Assembly: GCF_024385505.1 (NCBI RefSeq)
Contig: NZ_JANFLT010000008.1
Coordinates: 1 to 64,000 of the forward strand
Direction: 5' to 3'
Length of the DNA stretch: 64,000 nt
From: Arthrobacter zhaoxinii
GTDB lineage: Bacteria > Actinomycetota > Actinomycetes > Actinomycetales > Micrococcaceae
Position numbers and translations under genes: made by a program. The notes under the pieces are model-generated. The model did no database searches, was not told the origin of the DNA, and worked only from the letters and a program-made list of their open reading frames with translations. The first letter of the stretch is position 1, and each line of letters begins with the position of its first letter. Below are positions 35,312 to 42,962 of the stretch, in pieces.

Positions 35312-35550
35312 GGCTTGAAGGCTGGCAAATCATCATCGTCGTCGTTCTGGCGATTGTCCTGTTCGGTGCTCCAAAACTGCCGGGAATGGCACGCAGCGTC
35401 GGCCAGTCCCTGCGGATCTTCAAATCGGAGGTGCGGCAGATGAAGGAAGAGGACGGCACTCCGGATACCACGCAGCCCGTGCCGGGAACCATACCCGTGC
35501 CGATGCCAGTGACAGTACCGAAGGACAGTTCCCCCTCCGCCCGCCAATAA
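35308..35550 (+). CDS. tatA: TatA-family Tat translocase subunit paralogue
   Basis: An 80-aa protein with the TatA layout: a short N-terminus, one membrane helix at about 7-22, the F-G-A-P-K-L-P hinge, a charged amphipathic helix to about 45, then a Pro-rich tail. TatA forms the protein-conducting assembly of twin-arginine export. No tatB or tatC is adjacent, so this is an orphan copy. Its ATG overlaps the esterase stop, placing it in the operon whose first gene encodes a Tat-exported binding protein. AAAGG lies upstream. Confidence 0.85.
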   Translation: MRLEGWQIIIVVVLAIVLFGAPKLPGMARSVGQSLRIFKSEVRQMKEEDGTPDTTQPVPGTIPVPMPVTVPKDSSPSARQ

Positions 35551-35653
35551 AAAACACCTGTACCCGGGTTCCAAACTGCCCTTGTGAGGCAGGATGGATG
35601 TACCCAGCCGGGACGCACGATCCCCGGACCGCACAGAGGAAAGGCATTATCCA

Positions 35654-35779
35654 ATGGCAGATCTAGGCGGCATGGCAGACAAGGCGAAGGACGCAGCCAA
35701 GGACAACCCGGAGAAGGTTGACCAGGCTAAAGACAAAGCGAAGGACGCCGTCGACGGAAACAAGGACGACAACAAGTAG
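35654..35779 (+). CDS. Small charged helical protein, possible Rv0909-type antitoxin family
   Basis: A 41-aa protein made of K-D/A-K repeats (A-D-K-A-K-D-A-A-K-D-N, D-Q-A-K-D-K-A-K-D-A). It resembles CsbD-like stress proteins and the short Rv0909/MT0933-type family annotated as antitoxins. No toxin gene is next to it, so a stress-protein role is as likely. GAGGAAAGG precedes the ATG. A stable hairpin follows. Confidence 0.6.
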   Translation: MADLGGMADKAKDAAKDNPEKVDQAKDKAKDAVDGNKDDNK

Positions 35780-35795
35780 TAACCGTCAGGCGCAG

Positions 35796-35831
35796 AGAGC
35801 CGGGCCGTCCCTGCGGGGGCGGCCCGGCTCT
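35796..35831 (+). terminator. Terminator after the 41-aa gene
   Basis: A 12-bp perfect GC stem (35796-35807 with 35820-35831) with a 12-nt loop, extendable past a 2-nt bulge. There is no T run. Confidence 0.65.
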
Positions 35832-35897
35832 GCCGGTTCCGGGCCCGTTTTGTCCGCACCGGGGAATAGAAGTCCGCCCGGGTTTCTTGTACCGCCC

Positions 35898-36926
35898 ATG
35901 AAAGCAATCGTGTACTCCGCCACAGGCCCCTCGTCCGTCCTCTCCCTCGTAGACCGCGACGCCCCCGCCCCCGGCCCCGGCGAAGTGCGGGTCCGGGTTA
36001 CCGTTTCGGGCGTGAACCCCACCGACTGGAAGGCCCGCGCCGGCAGCAGCCTCGCCTTCCCCGAAGTGGTGCCGAACCAGGACGGAGCCGGGGTGGTCGA
36101 CGCCGTAGGCGAGGGCGTAACCGATCTTCAGGTGGGCGACCGGGTATGGATCTACCTCGCCGCCCACGGCCGTCCGACCGGGACCGCCTCCGAATTCACC
36201 GTCCTCCCCGCCGACCGGGCCGTACGGCTTCCGGAAGACATTGGTTTTGACGTCGCCGCCAGCCTCGGCGTCCCTGCAATGACGGCGCACCGCGCCCTCA
36301 CCGTCCACGAGCACGGCCCGTCCCGGCTCGCCCCTGGAGCCCTGGCAGGACGCACCGTCCTGGTTCAGGGCGGCGCCGGAGCCGTAGGCCACGCGGCCAT
36401 CCAGTTCGCGGTCTGGGCCGGCGCCACCGTGATCGCCACGGTCAGCAGCGACGCGAAGGCCGAACTCGCCACCGCTGCCGGAGCGCACCACATCGTCCGT
36501 TACCCGGATGACGCCGAGGCCGAGCGCATCCGCGAGATCGCCCCGGACGGCGTCGACCACATTGTCGAGGTGTCCCCCGCCCAGAACGCCGCACTCGACG
36601 TCGACGTGATCGCCAACCACGGCAGCATCGCCTACTACGCCAATAACAACGGCGAGGAGTTCACCGCGCCGATCGTTGCCAGCTTCGCCAAGAACGTCCG
36701 CTGGCAGGGCGTGCTCATCTACACGGTGGGAACCGAGGCCCAACACGCCGCAGCAGAAGACATCACCGCCGCACTGCGGGACGGTGTCCTGCCCGTCGGC
36801 GAGTCCGCCGGACTTCCCCTCACCTGGTTCCCGCTCGAGGAAACCGCAGCCGCGCATGACGCCGTCGAAAGCGGCACCACCGGCAAGATCCTCATCCGCG
36901 TTGCCGGGGACAGCACCGACGCCTAG
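35898..36926 (+). CDS. NADPH:quinone reductase-type MDR oxidoreductase
   Basis: A 342-aa medium-chain dehydrogenase/reductase of the zinc-free quinone-oxidoreductase branch. The N-terminal catalytic domain has V-N-P-T-D-W-K, and the Rossmann domain starts at V-Q-G-G-A-G-A-V-G near residue 156. The cysteines and glutamate that bind structural zinc in alcohol dehydrogenases are absent. It probably reduces quinones or enals. The start at ATG 35898 begins at the family N-terminus; there is no clear ribosome site. Confidence 0.86.
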   Translation: MKAIVYSATGPSSVLSLVDRDAPAPGPGEVRVRVTVSGVNPTDWKARAGSSLAFPEVVPNQDGAGVVDAVGEGVTDLQVGDRVWIYLAAHGRPTGTASEFTVLPADRAVRLPEDIGFDVAASLGVPAMTAHRALTVHEHGPSRLAPGALAGRTVLVQGGAGAVGHAAIQFAVWAGATVIATVSSDAKAELATAAGAHHIVRYPDDAEAERIREIAPDGVDHIVEVSPAQNAALDVDVIANHGSIAYYANNNGEEFTAPIVASFAKNVRWQGVLIYTVGTEAQHAAAEDITAALRDGVLPVGESAGLPLTWFPLEETAAAHDAVESGTTGKILIRVAGDSTDA

Positions 36927-36940
36927 CTGAGGCCGATGCT

Positions 36941-36975
36941 GCGGAAGGGCCTTGCTCCGAGCGGGGCCCTTCCGC
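36941..36975 (+). terminator. Terminator after the quinone reductase gene
   Basis: 11-bp perfect arms (36941-36951 with 36965-36975) and a 13-nt loop, 14 nt after the stop. Confidence 0.65.
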
Positions 36976-37031
36976 GTCCGGTACCGGACGGCGCTGCAAT
37001 GAACAGCTCGTTCCTCCGGGATGAACCAAGG

Positions 37032-37060
37032 TTGAACAGGTAGCATGACGGTACTATTTC
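37032..37060 (+). promoter_or_regulatory. Promoter of OpgB-like gene 1
   Basis: TTGAAC (37032-37037), 17 nt, TATTTC (37055-37060). The stretch from TTGAAC to the -10 box is 22 of 25 positions identical or nearly so to that upstream of the second paralogue (44487-44515), so this control element was duplicated with the gene or is under selection. Confidence 0.65.
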
Positions 37061-37138
37061 TTCTTTGGCCCCGAGAGCGGGTTGGATGTCAAGGGTGTTC
37101 GGCGGAAACCGCTGGCATCTGGAACGCGAGGTATCTCC

Positions 37139-38674
37139 ATGTCTGGCCAGATTCTTGACGTGACCCGACGGGTCGGCGTCGTAGTGGGGCGTGTCCTGGT
37201 CTACGTCCTGATCTGGCTTGGGCTCGCGCTGCTCATCGCCGCCGCGGGCATCCGGTTCTTCTGGGGCGAAATCTCCGTGGGCCAGATGCTCCTGAACCTC
37301 GTCTCGGTGGAGACCGACGGCGGCGGCGGCGGCATTGTCTGGCTCGGCATTATCGGAGTCGGCGTCCTGCCGCTGCTCATCACTGCGGGGATTGCCCTGT
37401 GGCAGTACTTCCGCCGCCGCAAACTCCGCCGCAGCGCCGAGGAACCCCGCCGCTCCCCCTGGATCCGGCGCACCGTCGCTGCGGTCCTCGTGGGCGCAGT
37501 GGTCATCGGCGGCACCACGGCCTTCGCCTCCACCGTGGGCATGGCCGATTACATCAAGGCCGCGAACTCCAAATACAACATCGGCGACTACTACGTGGAG
37601 CCGGCTGTCACCGGCGACGAGCAGAAGCGCAACCTGGTGCTGATTTACCTGGAGTCCGGCGAGGCCACCCTCGCGGACGACCAGCTCTTTGAAAAGGACG
37701 CGTTCCTCCCGTTGAAGGAGGCCACGGCCGCCTCAGAGGGCTGGCAAAGCGTGGAGAACTTCCAGCAGTACGAGGGGGGAGGCTGGACCATGGCCGGCCT
37801 CGTCTCGACGCAGTGCGGCGTGCCGCTGAAGGGCGTCGGCTCCGCTGAGGATAGTTCAGACGCCGCCGCCCTCGACGACGACGGCGAAACGTACCTGGGC
37901 GGGGCCACCTGCCTCGGCGATGTCCTCGACGAGCACGGGTACACCAACGTCTTCCTGGGCGGAGCCAACGCCGCCTTCGCCGCGAAGGACACCTTCCTGG
38001 GCACCCACGGCTACTCCGAGGTCAAGGACCTCTCCGACTGGCGTGCCGCCGGGGAACCGGAGGAGAGCTTCCGCAGTGACTGGGGCCTGAGCGACGAACG
38101 CCTCATGGCCAACGCCAAGGACGAGATCGACAGGCTGCACGCCGAGGCGGAGACCGGCCAGCCGTTCAACCTGTCCATGCTGACGCTGGACACCCACGAG
38201 CCGGTCCATGTCTACGACTACTGCGATGTGGACACGGAGAACAACGTGACCTCCGTGTTCGCCTGCTCCATGACCCAGGTGGCCGGCTTCGTTGACCACA
38301 TGAAGGAAAAGGGCTATCTCGAGGACACCGCCGTGGTGATCATGGGCGACCACCTCAAGCACATGAGCGCCGGCGACGCGTTCCATGAGCAGCTCGACCA
38401 CCACGCCAACCGCACGGTCTTCAACCGGATCTGGATTCCGGGCCAGGACGCTAGCAGCACGCTGCGCCCCGGTGCGGACCAGCTGAACATGTACCCGACC
38501 ATCCTGGAAGCCGCAGGCCTGACCCTCAAGGATCGTCAGGCCGGGCTGGGCGTATCCGCCTTCACCTCGGAGATTCCTGCCAAATCGGCGCAGGCCATGG
38601 AGCGCGATGCCTATGCCGAACTGCTGGAATCGCTTTCCCCGCAGTTCTACGCGGAGGCCTGGGCCGGGCGGTAG
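37139..38674 (+). CDS. OpgB/LtaS-like phosphoglycerol transferase, paralogue 1
   Basis: A 511-aa membrane-anchored sulfatase-fold enzyme. Three N-terminal helices (about 12-35, 58-80, 110-130) anchor a large extracellular domain. Catalytic residues match the phosphoglycerol-transferase pattern: Glu172 (Y-L-E-S-G-E), Thr217 nucleophile in W-T-M-A-G, and Asp404/His405 in M-G-D-H. It likely transfers phosphoglycerol from phosphatidylglycerol to an envelope glycan or glycolipid. ATG 37139 has GAGG 8 nt upstream; an in-frame TTG at 37082 would add 19 residues. Closely related to 44599-46146. Confidence 0.82.
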   Translation: MSGQILDVTRRVGVVVGRVLVYVLIWLGLALLIAAAGIRFFWGEISVGQMLLNLVSVETDGGGGGIVWLGIIGVGVLPLLITAGIALWQYFRRRKLRRSAEEPRRSPWIRRTVAAVLVGAVVIGGTTAFASTVGMADYIKAANSKYNIGDYYVEPAVTGDEQKRNLVLIYLESGEATLADDQLFEKDAFLPLKEATAASEGWQSVENFQQYEGGGWTMAGLVSTQCGVPLKGVGSAEDSSDAAALDDDGETYLGGATCLGDVLDEHGYTNVFLGGANAAFAAKDTFLGTHGYSEVKDLSDWRAAGEPEESFRSDWGLSDERLMANAKDEIDRLHAEAETGQPFNLSMLTLDTHEPVHVYDYCDVDTENNVTSVFACSMTQVAGFVDHMKEKGYLEDTAVVIMGDHLKHMSAGDAFHEQLDHHANRTVFNRIWIPGQDASSTLRPGADQLNMYPTILEAAGLTLKDRQAGLGVSAFTSEIPAKSAQAMERDAYAELLESLSPQFYAEAWAGR

Positions 38675-38776
38675 TTCGGAAGGCAGGCCCTGCCCGCTTC
38701 GCCTGCCCAGTGCCCGGGGACGGTGCATGTATGGTTCAGAGTCAGGAACCGCTTCGGTTCCGCTACAGGAGCGAAC

Positions 38777-38923
38777 ATGTCTGACAAGTCCCCGCGCCAA
38801 GCAGCATCCAAGAAGTCCGGCAAGTCCATCAAGGAAAAGCGTGCCGATAAGAAGGCCGCCGCGGCTCCGCCCGCCCTCGACAAGGCCGCCGGCGCCAAAC
38901 CCGCATCGCCGAAAAAGAAGTGA
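38777..38923 (+). CDS. Small lysine-rich conserved protein
   Basis: A 48-aa very basic protein (M-S-D-K-S-P-R-Q-A-A-S-K-K-S-G-K-S-I-K-E-K-R start), a short family I recognise as widespread in actinobacteria but without assigned function. AGGAG lies 6 nt before the ATG. Its tail is a Lys/Ala/Pro-rich extension. The stop overlaps the GTG of the next gene. Confidence 0.7.
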   Translation: MSDKSPRQAASKKSGKSIKEKRADKKAAAAPPALDKAAGAKPASPKKK

Positions 38924-40080
38924 ACGGCCCCGTGGAGCGTCTCACCCTCGGAGTCCTTTCCAACACACGCAAGCCCGATGAGCGGCGTCTTGCCATCCAC
39001 CCGCTTCATCTGGAACGCATCGCCCCGGAGGTTCGGGCGCAGATACTCCTCGAAGAAGGCTACGGAACCAGCTTCGGCGTTTCGGACGCCGAGCTGAAGC
39101 CGCTGGTGGGCGCAGTGCTCCCGCGGGCACAGATTGTGGCGGAGGCCGACGTCGTCCTCCTGCCCAAGCCGCAGCCCGAGGACCTGGCCGAACTGCGGGA
39201 CGGGCAGACCCTCTGGGGCTGGCCGCACTGCGTCCAGGGCCGCGCCGTCACCCAGCTCGCCATCGACAAAAAGCTCACGCTGATCGCCTTCGAAGCGATG
39301 AACCATTGGGCCGCCGACGGCGGTTTCGGCCTGCATGTCTTCCACAAGAACAACGAACTGGCCGGCTACTGCTCCGTGCTGCATTCTCTCAGCCTGACCG
39401 GATCCACCGGCGCCTACGGCCGGCGGCTCAGCGCCGTCGTCATCGGCTTCGGCGCGACGGCACGCGGCGCCGTCACTGCCCTGAACGCCCACGGCATCCA
39501 CGACGTCCAGGTCCTGACCAGCCGCGGCGTCGCGGCGGTCGGCGCCCCGATCCACTCGGCGCGGATTGTTCAGTTCGACCGTGACGACAGCACTCCGTTC
39601 CTCAGCGAGGTCATCACTGACGACGGACGGGTGCCGCTGGCCCCGTTCCTTGCCGAAAGCGACATCGTGGTCAACTGCACTTTGCAGGATCCCAACGCCC
39701 CGCTGACCTACCTGCGCACCGATGATCTGGAGGCTTTCCGGCCCGGCAGCCTGATCGTGGACGTTTCCTGCGACGAGGGCATGGGCTTTGAGTGGGCGAA
39801 AAGCACCACGTTCGCCGACCCGATGTTCGAGGTGGGCGAACACATCAACTACTACGCCGTCGACCACAGCCCGTCCTACCTCTGGAATTCCGCCAGCTGG
39901 GAAATCAGCGAGGCGCTCCTGCCCTTCCTGGAAACGGTCATTGCCGGCCCCGACGCGTGGACGGGGAACGAAACCATTGCCCGTGCAATCGAAATCCGCG
40001 ACGGCGTCATCCGGAACAAGGACGTGCTGCAGTTCCAGCAGCGGGAGCCGGCCTACCCGCATGCGGCGCTGAGCTCCTAA
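38920..40080 (+). CDS. N5-(carboxyethyl)ornithine synthase / alanine dehydrogenase-like enzyme
   Basis: A 386-aa protein of the alanine dehydrogenase/PNT superfamily. The N-terminal substrate domain has E-R-R-L-A-I-H-P, and the nucleotide domain starts at V-V-I-G-F-G-A-T-A-R-G near residue 175. Overall pattern and length fit N5-(carboxyethyl)ornithine synthase, which couples pyruvate and ornithine using NADPH, more than classical alanine dehydrogenase. GTG 38920 overlaps the preceding stop (GTGA); a second GTG four codons later is possible. Confidence 0.72.
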   Translation: MNGPVERLTLGVLSNTRKPDERRLAIHPLHLERIAPEVRAQILLEEGYGTSFGVSDAELKPLVGAVLPRAQIVAEADVVLLPKPQPEDLAELRDGQTLWGWPHCVQGRAVTQLAIDKKLTLIAFEAMNHWAADGGFGLHVFHKNNELAGYCSVLHSLSLTGSTGAYGRRLSAVVIGFGATARGAVTALNAHGIHDVQVLTSRGVAAVGAPIHSARIVQFDRDDSTPFLSEVITDDGRVPLAPFLAESDIVVNCTLQDPNAPLTYLRTDDLEAFRPGSLIVDVSCDEGMGFEWAKSTTFADPMFEVGEHINYYAVDHSPSYLWNSASWEISEALLPFLETVIAGPDAWTGNETIARAIEIRDGVIRNKDVLQFQQREPAYPHAALSS

Positions 40081-40103
40081 ACGTGAGGTCCTAAACGGGG
40101 GGG

Positions 40104-40529
40104 TCAGGCCCCGCGGGAGTCGTAGGCGGCACGCCCGGCGAAGACCTCATCCATGTGCTGTTCCGCCCAGCCCTTGATGCCGCGGGTCAGTTGATGCAGG
40201 GACAGCCCCATGTCGGTCAGTTCGTACGTGACGGTCACGGGCACCGTGGGCGTGACCGTCCGGGTGAGCAGACCGTCCCGCTCCAGCGAGCGCAGTGTCT
40301 GGGTGAGCATCTTCTGGCTTACACCGGCAAGCACCCGGGACAGTTCGGAGAAACGCAGCGGGCGGGGATCCCCGTCGCAGTCCGGCCCGCTGCCGAGGGC
40401 CGCCAGGACCAGCATGACCCATTTATCAGAGATCCGGTCCAGCAACTGCCGGCTGGGACATACATCCAGGAACGCGTTGTACTTCGCCTTTTCCTGCGCT
40501 CGTTTTTCTGCCGCCGTCATGGTTGGCAT
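40104..40529 (-). CDS. HxlR-family winged-helix regulator
   Basis: A 141-aa regulator. A Cys in the N-terminal D-V-C-P-S precedes the wHTH ([13 protein letters not shown], with [11 protein letters not shown] recognition helix and wing). HxlR/YodB-type regulators often sense electrophiles through this Cys. It is divergent from the aldo/keto reductase gene. ATG 40529 is chosen because GAGG lies 8 nt upstream. Despite the family name it is far from hxlAB here. Confidence 0.88.
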   Translation of the reverse strand: MPTMTAAEKRAQEKAKYNAFLDVCPSRQLLDRISDKWVMLVLAALGSGPDCDGDPRPLRFSELSRVLAGVSQKMLTQTLRSLERDGLLTRTVTPTVPVTVTYELTDMGLSLHQLTRGIKGWAEQHMDEVFAGRAAYDSRGA

Positions 40530-40557
40530 TTCCTGCACCTCGTCACTGTGGGTTACC

Positions 40558-40577
40558 TAGGCACTTCCAGGTGCCTA
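40558..40577. promoter_or_regulatory. Dyad operator between HxlR and AKR genes
   Basis: A perfect inverted repeat TAGGCAC (40558-40564) and GTGCCTA (40571-40577) around a 6-nt centre, in the divergent promoter region. It is the likely site of the HxlR-family protein. Confidence 0.65.
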
Positions 40578-40648
40578 CTTCCTGCAGGGAAGCTGCGTCA
40601 CCATAGTGGACTGCATCGGTAAGGAACACCACCCCTGAAAGGCAGAAC

Positions 40649-41521
40649 ATGAGCACATTTACCGCCTCCCTTCCCGGCGCCACCTGGACCCTGGGCGGCC
40701 TTGAGGTGTCCCGCTTCGGCTACGGGGCCATGCAGCTCGCCGGGCCCGGGGTGATGGGGCCTCCGCCGGATTACGACGGCGCCCTCGCCGTCCTGCGCGA
40801 GGCCGTCGAGCTGGGCATCACCCACATCGACACCGCCGAGGCGTACGGCCCGCACATCACCAACTCGCTCATCCGCGAGGCACTGCACCCCTACCCCGGG
40901 ACGCTGCACGTGGTGACCAAGGTGGGCTCGGTCCGCGACGACCAGGGCGGATGGCCGCCGGCGCGGAAGCCCGACCAGCTGCGCCGTGCGGTCGAGGAGA
41001 ACCTGGAAACGCTCGGCCTTGATGCGCTGGACCTGGTGAACCTGCGCATGGGCGACGGCCAGGGAACGGTGCCGGGTTCCCTGGCCGACGCGATGGAGAC
41101 ACTCGCCGAGCTCCAGCAGCAGGGGGTGATCCGGCACCTCGGCGTGAGCAATGTGCTGCCGGAGCAGGTGGCCGAAGCCCGTAGCATCGTCCCCATCGTC
41201 TCGGTGCAGAACATGTACAACCTCGCCTTCCGCCGGGATGACGAGCTAATCGGTTCCCTCGCGCAGGACGGCATTGCCTATGTGCCGTTCTTCCCGCTGG
41301 GCGGTTTCAGTCCGCTGCAGTCCCAGGCGCTCTCCGCCGTCGCCGCACGGAGAGGTTCAACGCCCATGTCCGTGGCCCTGGCATGGCTGCTGCAGCGTTC
41401 GCCGAACATCCTGCTCATCCCCGGCACTTCTTCGGTGGCGCATCTGCGCGAAAACGTGGCCGGGGCCGGGCTGGTGCTTTCCGCGGAGGATGTGGCCGAG
41501 CTGGACGCTATCGGCGGGTAA
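40649..41521 (+). CDS. Aldo/keto reductase
   Basis: A 290-aa NADPH-dependent TIM-barrel reductase. The catalytic Asp/Tyr are in D-T-A-E-A-Y and the Lys in V-V-T-K-V-G. The usual catalytic His position (Q-I-H-R in family members) reads V-N-L-R-M, so Arg occupies it. GAAAGG precedes the ATG. It is probably induced through the divergent HxlR-family regulator by an electrophile or quinone. Confidence 0.88.
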   Translation: MSTFTASLPGATWTLGGLEVSRFGYGAMQLAGPGVMGPPPDYDGALAVLREAVELGITHIDTAEAYGPHITNSLIREALHPYPGTLHVVTKVGSVRDDQGGWPPARKPDQLRRAVEENLETLGLDALDLVNLRMGDGQGTVPGSLADAMETLAELQQQGVIRHLGVSNVLPEQVAEARSIVPIVSVQNMYNLAFRRDDELIGSLAQDGIAYVPFFPLGGFSPLQSQALSAVAARRGSTPMSVALAWLLQRSPNILLIPGTSSVAHLRENVAGAGLVLSAEDVAELDAIGG

Positions 41522-41558
41522 CCGGTTCCGTCGGGAACCGGTGATTGTCGTGGACGTT
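41521..41558 (+). promoter_or_regulatory. AKR terminator hairpin overlapping an ECF-like promoter of dinB2
   Basis: 41521-41542 is a perfect hairpin of 9-bp arms right at the reductase stop. Its right arm contains GGGAAC (41533-41538), followed 17 nt later by GTT preceded by C (41555-41558): a match to GGAAC-N16-CGTT promoters of SigE-type ECF factors. The start of transcription would be about 11 nt before the dinB2 GTG. The hairpin may be the true signal and the promoter match fortuitous. Confidence 0.4.
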
Positions 41559-41575
41559 TAGGGCACACTGGTCGC

Positions 41576-42649
41576 GTGAACGCTATCCCCTGGGTGCTGC
41601 ACGTCGACCTCGACCAGTTCATCGCCGCCGTCGAAGTGCTCCGGCGCCCGGAGCTGGCCGGCAAGCCGGTCATTGTCGGCGGCCGCGGCGACCCAACGGA
41701 ACGCGCCGTGGTCTCCACCGCCTCCTACGAGGCCCGGGCCTTCGGCGTCGGGTCGGGGATGCCGCTGCGGATCGCAGCCCGGAAGGTGCCCGACGCCGTC
41801 ATCCTGCCGGTCGACGCCGAGGCCTACCTCGAAGCTTCGGACACGGTGATGGCCACCCTGCGAGCCCAGCCCGGCGCCGTCGTACAGGTCCTGGGCTGGG
41901 ATGAGGCCTTCGTCGGTACGGTGACCGAGGATCCGGATGCCTACGCCCGGCAGCTGCAGGCCGCCGTCCTGGAGCAGACGCAGCTGCACTGCAGTGTGGG
42001 CATCGGCGACACACTGGTCCGCGCCAAGAATGCCACCGACCTCGGCAAACCGGCCGGCGTCTTCAGCCTCACCGCCGGAAACTGGCTCGACGTTATGGGT
42101 ACACGGCCCACCAAGGAGCTGTGGGGTGTCGGGAGCAAGATCTCGGGACGGCTGGCCAAGCTGGGCATCAATACCGTTGCCGAGCTCGCCGCGGTGGACC
42201 CCTCGGCCCTGGTACCTGAGTTCGGCCCCAAGATGGGCCCCTGGTATGCCGAACTGGGCCGCGGCGACGGCTCCAGCGTTGTGGATGACACCCCGTGGGT
42301 GGCCCGCGGGCACAGCCGTGAAACCACCTTCCAGACCGACCTCACCGAGCCGGCGCAGGTGGACGACGCCGTGCGGCAGCTTGCCGCGCAGGTCCTGGCC
42401 GATGTGGCAGCGGAAGGGCGGCCGGTGATCGGGCTGACCCTCAAGGTCCGGTACGCGCCGTTCACCACCAAGACGCATGCGAGGAAGATTCCGGAGACCT
42501 TCGACCGGGACGATGTCCTCGCCCGGGCCCTAGACCTCGCCGGTGCCATCGAGCCCGGCCGTCCAATCCGGCTTTTGGGCCTCCGCGCCGAAATGGCCAT
42601 GCCCGACGACGCCCGGAAGGGACACACGCCCGCGCGCGGCGGGTGGTGA
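41576..42649 (+). CDS. dinB2: Y-family DNA polymerase, DinB2 type
   Basis: A 357-aa translesion polymerase. The palm metal residues are Asp11 in H-V-D-L-D and the Asp-Glu of G-W-D-E-A-F; finger, thumb (helix-hairpin-helix near 175-200) and little-finger domains follow. No C-terminal clamp motif is obvious. The steric-gate position, normally Phe or Tyr, is Ile16 in D-L-D-Q-F-I-A-A-V-E. This resembles mycobacterial DinB2, whose Leu gate lets it insert ribonucleotides. GTG start; the ribosome site is weak. Confidence 0.88.
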   Translation: MNAIPWVLHVDLDQFIAAVEVLRRPELAGKPVIVGGRGDPTERAVVSTASYEARAFGVGSGMPLRIAARKVPDAVILPVDAEAYLEASDTVMATLRAQPGAVVQVLGWDEAFVGTVTEDPDAYARQLQAAVLEQTQLHCSVGIGDTLVRAKNATDLGKPAGVFSLTAGNWLDVMGTRPTKELWGVGSKISGRLAKLGINTVAELAAVDPSALVPEFGPKMGPWYAELGRGDGSSVVDDTPWVARGHSRETTFQTDLTEPAQVDDAVRQLAAQVLADVAAEGRPVIGLTLKVRYAPFTTKTHARKIPETFDRDDVLARALDLAGAIEPGRPIRLLGLRAEMAMPDDARKGHTPARGGW

Positions 42650-42962
42650 ACCGGCAACTCCCCGTTTTGACGCTCCCGTGTGACTACTGCCATAGTCTTC
42701 GGGTGAACTTGTCAGGGTGCCGAACTATCGGACAGCATGAGTTAGCTCCTGCGAGCGCTTCTCAATGCCCTCCGCGGCTGCATAGAAGCTGAGTAGGACC
42801 TGACGGAACACACCCAAAAACTCCTTGTCTCTCCCTGCCCCGGGGCCACCACGCCCTGATCCGGCACGGGGAACCCTACCGCAAGCTGCCCGCCGGCGAG
42901 CAGCACCCCCGAACCCTCGACCCCGCAGCACCCCCGCGAGGCCGAGCAAGCAAAGGACCCCC
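42650..42962. other. Intergenic region upstream of amino-acid permease
   Basis: 313 bp without a clear gene. TTGACG (42667-42672) and CATAGT (42691-42696) with an 18-nt spacer could start a leader of about 260 nt, long enough to hold a regulatory RNA; GTCAGG near 42712 and CCTGAC near 42798 could pair. On the minus strand an open frame ending at 42725 reads plausible protein ([20 protein letters not shown]), which may be a gene remnant. Confidence 0.35.

Noticed and set aside
35654-35779. Toxin-antitoxin system at the 41-aa protein
   Set aside because: No toxin-like gene is adjacent; the antitoxin label rests only on weak family resemblance.
40104-40529. Regulator of the hxlAB operon
   Set aside because: It belongs to the HxlR family but is 22 kb from hxlAB and divergent from an aldo/keto reductase with its own dyad.
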